NCBI GenBank assembly: GCA_026706735.1
Contig: JAPOYD010000146.1
Location: forward strand, 1 to 59,429
DNA length: 59,429 nt
Direction of reading: 5' to 3'
Origin: Nitrospinota bacterium
GTDB taxonomy: Bacteria > UBA8248
The translations under genes and the position numbers were made by a program. How positions within the stretch are numbered: position 1 is the first letter of the stretch; the number at the start of each line of letters is the position of its first letter. Below, piece by piece: positions 46,877 through 55,497 of this stretch. Under the pieces are notes generated by a model. The model was not told where the DNA came from and did not search any database. It saw nothing but the letters and a program-made list of their open reading frames with translations.

Positions 46877-48126
46877 GCGTCCTCTTCGCCCATGAAGTTC
46901 TCGACGCCTTCGAGGCGGGGGAGGAAATCCCGCGCGACGGCGCCACCGCCTTGCTCACAGAGGGGGATGCGGAGTTCACCGAGCGTCTTTACGCGACGGC
47001 GGACGCGGAGAGAAAAGAGGCCGTCGGCGACGAGGTAAGCTACGTCATCAACGCGAACGTGAACTTCACGAACGTGTGCTATACGGATTGCAAGTACTGC
47101 GGCTTCTGGCGAAGGCCGAACGCGCCGGACGCCTACACGCACGACGACGACGTGCTGCGCGAGAAATTCGAGCGCGCAAGGGATTTCGGCGTGCGCGAAA
47201 TCTGCATGCAGGGGGGGCTGAACCCCCAGATATCGATCGACCGCTACGAGGAAGTTCTCCGGCTCGCGCGCGAAATCATTCCCGGCGTGCACATGCACGC
47301 CTATTCGCCCGCGGAAGTCGACCATATCCAGCGAAAAACCCGGCTGCCGCTCGAAGTGGTGCTCACAAGGCTCAAGGAAGCGGGGCTCGGGTCCGTCCCC
47401 GGAACGGCCGCCGAGATACTCGTGGAGAGGGTGAAGAAGCTCATCAGTCCGGGAAGAATCCCCGTCGAAAGGTGGTGCGAGATCATCCGGACCGCCCACG
47501 CCGTGGGCATCCCGACGACTTCCACCGTCATGTACGGCCACATCGAGAGCAGCGCCGACCTGGCCGAACACATGGATATTCTCCGAAAAATGCAAAAAGA
47601 CTCGCTCAAGACGAACGGAGAGGGCCGGTTCACGGAGTTCGTTCCCCTGCCCTTCATCCCGTACGACAACAAGATGGGTGAGGAGTTCGGCATCGAGGAG
47701 ATGGCGGACCTGGAAACTATTTACAGGCTCCACGCCGTCGCCCGGCTCTTCTTTCGGGGGACGATCGCCAACATCCAGGTGGCGTGGCCCAAGATCGGTA
47801 TCGACGCCGCCCAGAAGGCGCTCTCCCTCGGGGTGAACGACCTGGGCGGAACGCTGATCGAGGAGAACATCTCGCGCGAGTCGGGCTCCGAGTACGGTCA
47901 AAGCCTGAGCCCCAGGCAGTTCAACGACGCCATCCTGGGAGCGGGCCGCACTCCCGTTCAGCGCACGACCACCTACGACATCATCCGCGAAGACGACCCG
48001 AGATACCGCCATCCCCGCGCGGATGACGAGGCGCTGCTCGGCGCCGGCTTCTCGGGCGGGAAAAAGACGGGCGACTTCATCCCGGAAACCCACCTGGGCG
48101 TTTCGAATCCCGAGCGCACCCGCTAA
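46873..48126 (+). CDS. cofH: 7,8-didemethyl-8-hydroxy-5-deazariboflavin synthase subunit CofH
   Basis: YVINANVNFTNVCYTDCKYCGFWRRP radical-SAM motif; ATGA overlap with cofG. Confidence 0.92.
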   Translation: MSVLFAHEVLDAFEAGEEIPRDGATALLTEGDAEFTERLYATADAERKEAVGDEVSYVINANVNFTNVCYTDCKYCGFWRRPNAPDAYTHDDDVLREKFERARDFGVREICMQGGLNPQISIDRYEEVLRLAREIIPGVHMHAYSPAEVDHIQRKTRLPLEVVLTRLKEAGLGSVPGTAAEILVERVKKLISPGRIPVERWCEIIRTAHAVGIPTTSTVMYGHIESSADLAEHMDILRKMQKDSLKTNGEGRFTEFVPLPFIPYDNKMGEEFGIEEMADLETIYRLHAVARLFFRGTIANIQVAWPKIGIDAAQKALSLGVNDLGGTLIEENISRESGSEYGQSLSPRQFNDAILGAGRTPVQRTTTYDIIREDDPRYRHPRADDEALLGAGFSGGKKTGDFIPETHLGVSNPERTR

Positions 48127-48145
48127 CCGGCCGGAGAAAGAATCC

Positions 48146-49588
48146 TTGAACGAACTTCACCATCACTCCTTCAAAGACATGATGAACGACGTGGTGGACG
48201 CGGGCAGTTGCTGCGAGTGCGGAAGCTGCGTCCTCGTCTGCCCGCACAATGTCATCGAATACATCGACGCCAAGCCCAAACAGACGGCCAAGGCGAAGGC
48301 CGATTTCGATTTCTGCGGCATCAGCGTGGGGGTGGGCTGCGACGTATGCGCGTCGGTGTGCCCGAGGCTCTGGCCGAGGGAGAATCACCTGAAAGACGCC
48401 ACCTTCGGTGAGACGAGAAGCGAGACTTACGAGGGCATTTTCGGCGCCTACCAGCACATCTTCATGGCGAGGACCAAGCGCGACGACGTGATGGAGCGCG
48501 CCCAGGACGGCGGCATCGTCACGGCGCTGCTCGCATGGGCGCTCGAGGCCGGCGTCATCGACGGGGCGGTGGTTTCCGCGGTCGGGGAAGACGACCCGCC
48601 GTGCGACCCGAGTCCCAAGGTCGCCACGACGTATGAGGAGATTCGCGCGAGCGCTGGTAGCTGGTACACCTATTGCCCGAACAACCTCGCACTCGAGGAA
48701 GTGAAGGAAAGAGACCTGAAGAAGGTGGGCTTCGTGGGCGTCCCCTGCCAGGTCACGCCCATTCGCAAGATGGAGTTGATCGATCCTGCTTTTCTGGTCT
48801 CGCACAAGAAAAGGCCCCAGCACATCGAGAAACAGCGTGGTTTCCTGAGAGGCTTCTCGGAGCGCGTGGCGTTTCAAATCGGTCTGTTCTGCACCGAAGT
48901 CTTCACCTTCGACCTCATGACGGAGAAAATCGAAAAAGACCTCGGCATCCCCCTGACCGAAGTGGCAAAGTTCAACGTGAAGGGGGAGGTGCTCGTGCAC
49001 AAGAAAGACGGGGAACTCGTGACCTTCTCGCTCCAGGAGGCGATGGAGAATTACCAGCGCCCCGAGTGCCAGCATTGCGCGGATTTTTCCGCCGAACTCG
49101 CGGACATCGCCTGCGGCGGCGTGGGTACGCGGGGCTGGACCATCGTGGTCCTGCGAACCGAGAAGGGCAAGGAGATCTGGAGCGAATTCGAAAAAGAGGG
49201 CCTCGTGGAAATCCGGCCGATACAGGAGAACCGGCGGGCCTGGAACATCCTGCACATTCTGTCGAGAAGGCAGCGCAACCGCGTGCCGACCATGGGGAAC
49301 AGGAGCGGCACGCCGGAAGGCCTCCCCCAGTACGACCCGTTCGATGGCGCGGGTTTCGCCGCGCAAAGCATGGTCGACAGCCCCAAAACGCCCGAGGAGT
49401 TGGAAGAATGCCTCGCCACAGCCTATGGGGATGAGGCGCGCCCAGCCGGCGTACGCGGTTTCCTCGCGGGCCAGCCGATACCTGACGACCCGGGAGATCC
49501 GCCCCCCGGGGAGAAGCGCAAACTTCCACCGCCCCCGAGCCCGGACCAGGGCGGCGCGCCGCCGGGCTGGGAGCCTCAAGAGTCATAA
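48146..49588 (+). CDS. Coenzyme F420 hydrogenase/dehydrogenase beta-subunit family (FrhB-like)
   Basis: AGSCCECGSCVLVCPHNVIEYID ferredoxin-like N-terminus; GFVGVPCQVTPIRKME; ECQHCADFSAELADIACGGVG. Probable TTG start with GGAG upstream. Confidence 0.9.
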   Translation: MNELHHHSFKDMMNDVVDAGSCCECGSCVLVCPHNVIEYIDAKPKQTAKAKADFDFCGISVGVGCDVCASVCPRLWPRENHLKDATFGETRSETYEGIFGAYQHIFMARTKRDDVMERAQDGGIVTALLAWALEAGVIDGAVVSAVGEDDPPCDPSPKVATTYEEIRASAGSWYTYCPNNLALEEVKERDLKKVGFVGVPCQVTPIRKMELIDPAFLVSHKKRPQHIEKQRGFLRGFSERVAFQIGLFCTEVFTFDLMTEKIEKDLGIPLTEVAKFNVKGEVLVHKKDGELVTFSLQEAMENYQRPECQHCADFSAELADIACGGVGTRGWTIVVLRTEKGKEIWSEFEKEGLVEIRPIQENRRAWNILHILSRRQRNRVPTMGNRSGTPEGLPQYDPFDGAGFAAQSMVDSPKTPEELEECLATAYGDEARPAGVRGFLAGQPIPDDPGDPPPGEKRKLPPPPSPDQGGAPPGWEPQES

Positions 49589-49589
49589 G

Positions 49590-50225
49590 TTGGATACTCC
49601 CACTGCAAAAGACGACAAGCCGGCACTCTCCATTTCGCTGGATGAGGCGCTGCGCAAAAGACGCTCCATCCGGCATTTCACGGTGCAACCCGTCCCGATG
49701 GAGATACTGAAAACCGCCCTGTCGGCCGCGTATCTGGCCCCCAGCCCGCACGGGACGAGTCCCTGGCGGTTTTGCATCCTCGATTCCCAAGAGGCGAAAG
49801 AAACCCTCGCCGCCGAGATGGGCAAAGACTTTCTCCGCGACATGGAGGCGGAGGGCGTTCCCGAAGAAGAGCGGACGCGCAGGTACCAGGGGAGCATTCG
49901 TCTGCTCACCGGCGCGCCCGCGCTCATCATGGCGTCTCTCTCTTTCGCTGAACTGGACGTTTACGAAGAACCCGATAAACAGGCCAACGAATGGATGATG
50001 GCCGAACACAGCCTGGGGGGCGCTCTCCAGAACCTGATGCTTGCCCTGGCGGCCCAGGGCGTGGGCTCCGTGTGGCGATGTGCTCCCCTGTTCTGTCCCG
50101 AAACGGCCCGTAAGGCTCTGGACCTGCCCGCCGACTGGGTTCCCAGGGCGCTCATCGTAGCGGGCTATCCCGCACAGCAGCCCGCACCCAAAGAAACGCC
50201 CGAGCCGGTGCTGATCGTCCGATGA
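49590..50225 (+). CDS. Nitroreductase family protein within F420 operon (possible dehydro-F420-0 reductase, FbiB C-domain-like)
   Basis: SLDEALRKRRSIRHFTVQPVPMEILKTALSAAYLAPSPHGTSPWRFCIL is nitroreductase-like; located between frhB-like and cofD; likely TTG start. Confidence 0.85.
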   Translation: MDTPTAKDDKPALSISLDEALRKRRSIRHFTVQPVPMEILKTALSAAYLAPSPHGTSPWRFCILDSQEAKETLAAEMGKDFLRDMEAEGVPEEERTRRYQGSIRLLTGAPALIMASLSFAELDVYEEPDKQANEWMMAEHSLGGALQNLMLALAAQGVGSVWRCAPLFCPETARKALDLPADWVPRALIVAGYPAQQPAPKETPEPVLIVR

Positions 50226-51178
50226 GTTTTTCCGGTCCGGTCGTTGCGCTCGCAGGCGGTGTGGGCGGCGCCAAGCTCGCCGTCGGCTTGGCCCATGCGC
50301 TGCCCGAGGGTGCGCTCACCGTCGTCGTGAACACCGCGGACGACCTGGTGCTCCACGGCCTGCACATCAGCCCCGACATCGACACCGTGATGTACAATCT
50401 CGCGGGCATGTCGAACCCCGAGACTGGCTGGGGCATCGACGGCGATAGAACGAGCGCGCTCGACCTCCTGGGACGCTACGGAGGGCCGACCTGGTTCCGG
50501 CTGGGCGATCAGGACCTGGCGACCCACATCCGCCGGACCCAGCGCCTGGCCGAAGGCGCGCGCCTGACGGAGGTGACGCGCGAACTCGCAGCATCCTTGG
50601 GAATTAAGGCGAACATATTGCCCATGACGGATTCTTCCATCGCCACCCGTGTGAAGACGCCCGAGGGCGAACTCGAGTTTCAGGATTACTTCGTGGCCAG
50701 GGGAACGAGGCCGAGCGTATGCGGGGTGCGCTTTCAGGGGGCGGATGAGGCGCGCGCCACACCGGAAGTCATACGCGCGTTCGATGAGGCCAGCGCAATC
50801 GTGTTCTGTCCGTCGAATCCGATCGTGAGCATTGGGCCCATTCTCGCGGTCCCGGACATTCATGAGCGCCTGCGCAGTGCGTCCGCGCCGCGTGTGGGGG
50901 TGAGCCCCATCATCGGGGGCGCCGCCTTGAGAGGCCCCGCCGCCGAGATGCTGAAAAGCCTGGGGCATGAGGTATCGGCCTTAGGCGTCGCCCGGATTCT
51001 CAAGGACGTGCTCGACGGGTTCGTCGTGGACACCGAGGATGAAGCCCTGGTTTCATCCATCAAGGAGACGGGGCTTCGGAGCATCGCGCTGCCCAGCATC
51101 ATGTCGGATCTGGATTCCAAGAAAAAACTGGCGCAAGGCGTTTTGGCGTTCGCCTCATCCGTGCAAAAGATGACATAA
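50222..51178 (+). CDS. cofD: 2-phospho-L-lactate (or phosphoenolpyruvyl) transferase CofD/FbiA
   Basis: VVALAGGVGGAKLAVGLAHAL...VVVNTADDLVLHGLHISPDIDTVMYNLAG...GWGIDGDRTSALDLLGRYGGPTWFRLGDQDLATHIRRT. Confidence 0.96.
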   Translation: MSFSGPVVALAGGVGGAKLAVGLAHALPEGALTVVVNTADDLVLHGLHISPDIDTVMYNLAGMSNPETGWGIDGDRTSALDLLGRYGGPTWFRLGDQDLATHIRRTQRLAEGARLTEVTRELAASLGIKANILPMTDSSIATRVKTPEGELEFQDYFVARGTRPSVCGVRFQGADEARATPEVIRAFDEASAIVFCPSNPIVSIGPILAVPDIHERLRSASAPRVGVSPIIGGAALRGPAAEMLKSLGHEVSALGVARILKDVLDGFVVDTEDEALVSSIKETGLRSIALPSIMSDLDSKKKLAQGVLAFASSVQKMT

Positions 51179-51229
51179 GAGGTTTCAGGTATACTCGAAA
51201 CACGTTTTCTCTCTACAACCCCGGGATGG

Positions 51230-51886
51230 ATGATGAGTCTTCTGAACCATTGCGTCGCCCTGATACCCGTTCGCGATTTCAGAACCGGAAACTCGAGGCT
51301 CGCGCAGACGCTGGACGAGAACGCCAGAAACCAGTTGGGCCGCTGGATGCTGGAGCGCGTCCTCAAAGCTGTGGGAGCCGCGGAGCGCATCGACGAGATC
51401 GCGGTGCTGAGCGATTCCGCTGAAGTCCTGACCCTGGCCGGGGAATACGGCACCGTCGGTTTGCTCCATGGATCAGGCGGGCTCAACAACGATCTGGAAA
51501 TCGGACGCGCGTGGGCGAGGGGGAGAAACGCCCGCTCCTTGTTCATCGTCCACGGAGACTTGCCGTTTCTGACGAGCGAGGAAGTGAACGCTTTTCTGGA
51601 AGACAGCAAACCGCCTGAGAACGCCGGGCTCGACATACGCATCGCCCGCTCGAAGGATGGCGGCACGACCGCGCTTTTCACGCAGCCGGTCGACGCGATT
51701 CCCTTCCTGTTCGGGGAGCGGAGCTTCGAGAAGCACCGCGCCGCCACGCGAAAGAAGGGTTGCGAGGCGCAGTCATGTGAATCGTTCGGATTCGCGCACG
51801 ACATCGACTCGCCCGAGGACCTGGAATTCCTGCTCACCCATGAGAAAGAAGCGCCGGAGTGGCTGGCTTCCGTTCCCATGAGATGA
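51230..51886 (+). CDS. cofC: 2-phospho-L-lactate guanylyltransferase-like protein CofC/FbiD
   Basis: VALIPVRDFRTGNSRLAQTLDENARNQLGRWMLERVLKAV...ARSLFIVHGDLPFLTSEEVNAFL...FGFAHDIDSPEDLEFLL. Confidence 0.92.
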   Translation: MMSLLNHCVALIPVRDFRTGNSRLAQTLDENARNQLGRWMLERVLKAVGAAERIDEIAVLSDSAEVLTLAGEYGTVGLLHGSGGLNNDLEIGRAWARGRNARSLFIVHGDLPFLTSEEVNAFLEDSKPPENAGLDIRIARSKDGGTTALFTQPVDAIPFLFGERSFEKHRAATRKKGCEAQSCESFGFAHDIDSPEDLEFLLTHEKEAPEWLASVPMR

Positions 51887-52644
51887 AAAACGTCGAAATC
51901 ATCCCCGTCACCGGCTTGCTGGAAATCAAAGAGGGCGACGCGCTTGCGACATTGATTCTGGAAGCGATTGAGTCAGCTGGCGCGAAAATCCAGAATCGGG
52001 ACGTCCTTGTTCTCGCGCAAAAGATCGTCAGCAAGGCCGAGGGCAGGATTTTGGATTTGAAAAGCGTCGAGCCGTCTCAAGAAGCGATCGAGATCGCGAA
52101 CCGCGACGAGCGCGACCCCAGGCTCGTCGAGGCGGTGCTCAGGGAATCGAACGAGATCGTCGTCGCTTCCGAGCGCGCGCTTATCACAGAGCACCGAACG
52201 GGAGCGGTATGCGCCCATGCAGGCATCGATCGCTCAAACGTCGGTGGGGATGAGGATGAGGTGCTGCTGCTGCCCCGCGACGCCGATCTCTCTGCCCGGA
52301 AATTTCATGATGAAATCAAGCGCGCAACAGGTATGTTCGTTCCCGTCCTCATCGCCGACACCCAGGGGCGCGCATTCCGCCGGGGCGTCGTCGGCGTGGC
52401 GATTGGGTGCGCCGGACTGGAGCCCTTGGTGGACCTCCGGGGCGAGAAAGACCGCAGCGGCCGCACCCTCGAGATCACCATACTCGCGCACGCGGATGAA
52501 ATCGCGGCGGCGGCGAGCATGGTGATGGGACAGGACAAGCAAGGCGTTCCCGCCGTCTTGATTCGCGGCCTCGAGCATCATGCGGGAGACCGCCCAGCAC
52601 GCGCGCTCTACCGCACGAAAGAAGAAGATTTGTTTCGCCCATGA
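51883..52644 (+). CDS. cofE: Coenzyme F420-0:L-glutamate ligase CofE
   Basis: IIPVTGLLEIKEGDALATLI...DVLVLAQKIVSKAEGRILDLKSVEPS...VPVLIADTQGRAFRRGVVGVAIGCAGLEPLVDLRGEKDRSG; ATGA overlap with cofC. Confidence 0.95.
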   Translation: MKNVEIIPVTGLLEIKEGDALATLILEAIESAGAKIQNRDVLVLAQKIVSKAEGRILDLKSVEPSQEAIEIANRDERDPRLVEAVLRESNEIVVASERALITEHRTGAVCAHAGIDRSNVGGDEDEVLLLPRDADLSARKFHDEIKRATGMFVPVLIADTQGRAFRRGVVGVAIGCAGLEPLVDLRGEKDRSGRTLEITILAHADEIAAAASMVMGQDKQGVPAVLIRGLEHHAGDRPARALYRTKEEDLFRP

Positions 52645-53006
52645 ATCCACAATTTTTATATAAGGATGCATCCATGGCCATACTTCATTGGAACGACGTT
52701 GAGGAAAGGCAACTGAACGACATCATCCGCGGCAGAATCGTCAAGACGGACAACGTGATGGCGTGCCGGATCACGGCGAAGGCCGGAAACCCCATCAAAA
52801 CCCATACCCACGAGTTCGACCAGATAACGCACATGATCCGGGGAAAACTGAAGTTCCACTCGGGAGACGGGGAGCACCAAGTCGTTCAGCCGGGAGACGT
52901 GATGATCTTTCCGGCGGGAACCCCGCACGGAGGGGAAGTCCTCGAAGACGCGGAATACATCGACATGTTCTCGCCGCCGAACCCGGATTTTCAGTGGGAT
53001 AAATGA
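52641..53006 (+). CDS. Cupin domain protein at the end of the F420 operon
   Basis: KTHTHEFDQITHMIRGKLKFHSGDGEHQVVQPGDVMIFPAGTPHGG cupin motifs; ATGA overlap with cofE. Start may instead be 52674. Confidence 0.9.
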   Translation: MNPQFLYKDASMAILHWNDVEERQLNDIIRGRIVKTDNVMACRITAKAGNPIKTHTHEFDQITHMIRGKLKFHSGDGEHQVVQPGDVMIFPAGTPHGGEVLEDAEYIDMFSPPNPDFQWDK

Positions 53007-53064
53007 TACTCCGGCTTGAATCGCTCTCTTAACCGGGGAAACATCCAGCACCTGATAAGAAGAA

Positions 53065-53092
53065 CCGGCCCTCACTGAATCGGGAGGGCCGG
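53065..53092 (-). terminator. Hairpin at the end of the phage-like operon (terminator candidate)
   Basis: CCGGCCCTC-N10-GAGGGCCGG perfect 9-bp stem just beyond the stop of the last minus-strand ORF, followed on the minus strand by TTCTTCTTATC. Confidence 0.5.
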
Positions 53093-53096
53093 CTCT

Positions 53097-53297
53097 CTAG
53101 CTCTTGAATCGTCTGAGATTCGTGCTTTTTCTCCCTGGCTCCCGCCGGCTCATCCGCTCCAGGGCCAGACCGGCTTCGAGCGCCTCCTGGTTGAAGCGAA
53201 ACTCCTCCCAGGAGCATCGGGCCAGCAGATGCGGGGGGAGGCCATAGGTCTTCGCCTGAAAATGAATGACCGCCAGCAACTCCTTTCTACGCCGCCG
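53097..53297 (-). CDS. Tail assembly chaperone C-terminal (GT-like) extension, probably made by +1 frameshift
   Basis: RRRRKELLAVIHFQAKTYGLPPHLLARCSWEEFRFNQEALEAGLALE in the +1 frame relative to 53287..53679; overlapping-ORF position matches tail chaperones. Confidence 0.6.
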   Translation of the reverse strand, partial: RRRRKELLAVIHFQAKTYGLPPHLLARCSWEEFRFNQEALEAGLALERMSRREPGRKSTNLRRFKS

Positions 53298-53679
53298 GAA
53301 AAGTACCGCCTTCCGGCGCGCCCTCCTCGGGGGCAGGGGCCACCGCCTCGTTCTGAAGCGCCGTAACGGCCGTGAAGATGGCGTCGGCGTCCGCCGGGGC
53401 GAGTTCATGGATGCTAAGTTCATCGGGCATACAACGCCCCGGTTCTTTTTCCGTCATCGAGCCGCGCTCGGGAACGAAGCAGCGCCTCAGGATGCAGTGC
53501 ACCCACTCCCCGGTAAGCGCGTATTGCTCCTCCTCGCCCGCAGCGCCGTTAGCGGCCCCTGCGAACAGTTTCGGATACGCCGCCATGTCCAGGAGATTCG
53601 GCGCGCGCACGAAACCCTTGAGCCCCGAGGGCAGGGTGATGGGCTTGCGTCCATGGTTTCTATATTCTGATATTTCCAC
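53287..53679 (-). CDS. Phage tail assembly chaperone (G-like)
   Basis: Follows the major tail protein; MEISEYRNHGRKPITLPSGLKGFVRAPNLLDMAAYPKLF...; overlapped by an out-of-frame ORF. Confidence 0.6.
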   Translation of the reverse strand: MEISEYRNHGRKPITLPSGLKGFVRAPNLLDMAAYPKLFAGAANGAAGEEEQYALTGEWVHCILRRCFVPERGSMTEKEPGRCMPDELSIHELAPADADAIFTAVTALQNEAVAPAPEEGAPEGGTFPAA

Positions 53680-53751
53680 GATTCCTCCCGTTCGTTTTCG
53701 CTGAATCGAGATTCACTTGCGGCAATGAAAAAGCCGCTTTCGAGGTGATAA

Positions 53752-54891
53752 CTAGGTGAAGACGATGGCTATCTCGTCATCACCCGCATCGCGGGCCAGG
53801 CGGAAGGGGGCGTCGTAGGTCAGCAGACCGTCGCGATCCGAAAAACCCATATCCGCGTACTGGCACTTGGGCGCGGTGATGGTGCAGATGTTCCCGGCTC
53901 TGTGGCCGACCTGCACTTTCAGAGGAAGCTTCGCGCCATCTTCCCAATCCTTGAACACGTCGTCGGTGGCTTTGAGTACGGCCTCGGGGTCGAAAGAACC
54001 CGAGGGCGCGCGGCCCGTCACCAGGGCGTTGACGTGCCCGCCGGATGCGTTGGCGCTTTGGCGCAGGACCACCTCGTTGTTCATGGCGAAGCGGATGTTC
54101 GCCACGTCGAAATGGAAGCCTCCGAACGAAAAGCCGCTCATGAGGATGGGTTCGGGCGTCTGCGCATCGTAGGACGCGCCGTCAAGGAGCGGCGCGTCGC
54201 TCACCTCGAAATCGGCCGCTTCGAACTCCCAATCCACCGTGGGCACGCCGTCCAGGGGACAGTTGATGGAAAAACTCCCCATGCAGCCCAGATACATGAC
54301 CCGCAGACCGTCGATGAACACCGTCAGGCAGATCCTCGTGTAGCTCGATTTATCGGACATTGGCGCATAGGCGACGGAGGTGTCCTCCACGATAGTTTCC
54401 TTCATCGCGCACGCCTTGAACAGCAGCCCGTAATCGGGCGCGACGCCCGCTGCGCCTGAACCGCGCAACTCGGTGGTAAAGGAAATCTGTGCGGATCGTT
54501 TCCCCGGAATCGAGGGGAATGGCGAGAGGCTCGCATCCTTCACCGCGCGCTCCAGCTGCTCCACGCTGACCTCGTGAGAGAAGTTGCCCGCCCGGAACAG
54601 TTCCGAGGCAGCCGCCGGTCGATCCAGCAGGTAGGCCGTGCCGGAAGCGGGCGCCGCGTCCCAGGCGTCGTCCACGGTGAGCGTGTCCGAGGCCGAGTCG
54701 AAACCACTCACCTTTCTTCTCTGCCCGACGCCCGCCCCCCGAATCGTGCGCAGCACCGAGCCGTTCCAGAAATCATCATCCTCTGCGAGCGCGGCGTCCA
54801 CCAAGGTGGAGGCATCTGCGGAATCCGCCACCAGTTCTCGCTCCGCCGTCGCGCCGATGATTTGCCGATCCATCAAAATCGTATCACCCAT
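53752..54891 (-). CDS. Phage major tail (tube) protein-like
   Basis: 379 aa; position between connector/terminator genes and the tail chaperone; FRAGNFSHEVSVEQLERAVKDASLSPFPSIPGKRSAQISFTTELRGSG. Confidence 0.6.
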   Translation of the reverse strand: MGDTILMDRQIIGATAERELVADSADASTLVDAALAEDDDFWNGSVLRTIRGAGVGQRRKVSGFDSASDTLTVDDAWDAAPASGTAYLLDRPAAASELFRAGNFSHEVSVEQLERAVKDASLSPFPSIPGKRSAQISFTTELRGSGAAGVAPDYGLLFKACAMKETIVEDTSVAYAPMSDKSSYTRICLTVFIDGLRVMYLGCMGSFSINCPLDGVPTVDWEFEAADFEVSDAPLLDGASYDAQTPEPILMSGFSFGGFHFDVANIRFAMNNEVVLRQSANASGGHVNALVTGRAPSGSFDPEAVLKATDDVFKDWEDGAKLPLKVQVGHRAGNICTITAPKCQYADMGFSDRDGLLTYDAPFRLARDAGDDEIAIVFT

Positions 54892-54963
54892 CCCCTGTTC
54901 TCCTCCTTCGGTTTTTTGAGGCGAAGGCGCATCCCCCGCCGGATATTGTTTCCTGATCCCGCA

Positions 54964-55497
54964 TCAATCCCGCCGAATCCGCTCTATCGCCCGGAGCCTG
55001 ATTTCGGCGTAATGGCAAAGCACGTTTCCAAACGTCCTCAGTTCGATGAGGTCCACCTGCGGCGGCTGAAGGCGCTCCAGGGAGCGAACGCGCGGGGAGC
55101 CCGATTCATCGAGGAGGCGGAACGTCCCCTCGTCCCTGAAGCGATCGCAAATCTCCTCGATCAGATCCTGGAATGCCGCCTCGCTGCCCGCCGCGTCCTC
55201 GGCGCTCATGATGCCGAACAGCAGGAACGTGTGGGTTCGCCTGCTGATGCCGGCGGGCGTGAAGCCGCCGGACGTATTCGAGCCGAGCGATGCGACCTCC
55301 TCCCCAGCTCTCTCGCGCGTCAGCACCCAGCCCCTGATCTGGGCGAGGCCGCCGCCCGTCTGCCACCGGAACAAGTCCAGGTATTTGCCCAGGTCGGCCG
55401 ACCAGCGCTGATGGCCGTGCACCCGCCCCGACTCCGGTACGCTCGATATTTCCGCTATTATGGCGTCGCCGATTTCCCTGTATCGTGATTTAGCCAC
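54964..55497 (-). CDS. Phage tail terminator/completion-like protein
   Basis: Position and size between the HK97 gp10-like gene and the tail tube; MAKSRYREIGDAIIAEI. Confidence 0.5.
   Translation of the reverse strand: MAKSRYREIGDAIIAEISSVPESGRVHGHQRWSADLGKYLDLFRWQTGGGLAQIRGWVLTRERAGEEVASLGSNTSGGFTPAGISRRTHTFLLFGIMSAEDAAGSEAAFQDLIEEICDRFRDEGTFRLLDESGSPRVRSLERLQPPQVDLIELRTFGNVLCHYAEIRLRAIERIRRD

Noticed and set aside
46729-48093. 454-aa minus-strand ORF opposite cofH
   Set aside because: Arg/His/Gly-rich shadow ORF antisense to a well-supported gene; no recognisable family.
48077-49579. 500-aa minus-strand ORF opposite the frhB-like gene
   Set aside because: High-GC antisense shadow; composition and lack of motifs argue against coding.
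53097-53423. Treating the whole 108-aa ORF as an independent gene starting at 53423
   Set aside because: The N-terminal half is an Arg/Pro-rich out-of-frame reading of the chaperone ORF with no convincing RBS; a frameshift extension fits better.
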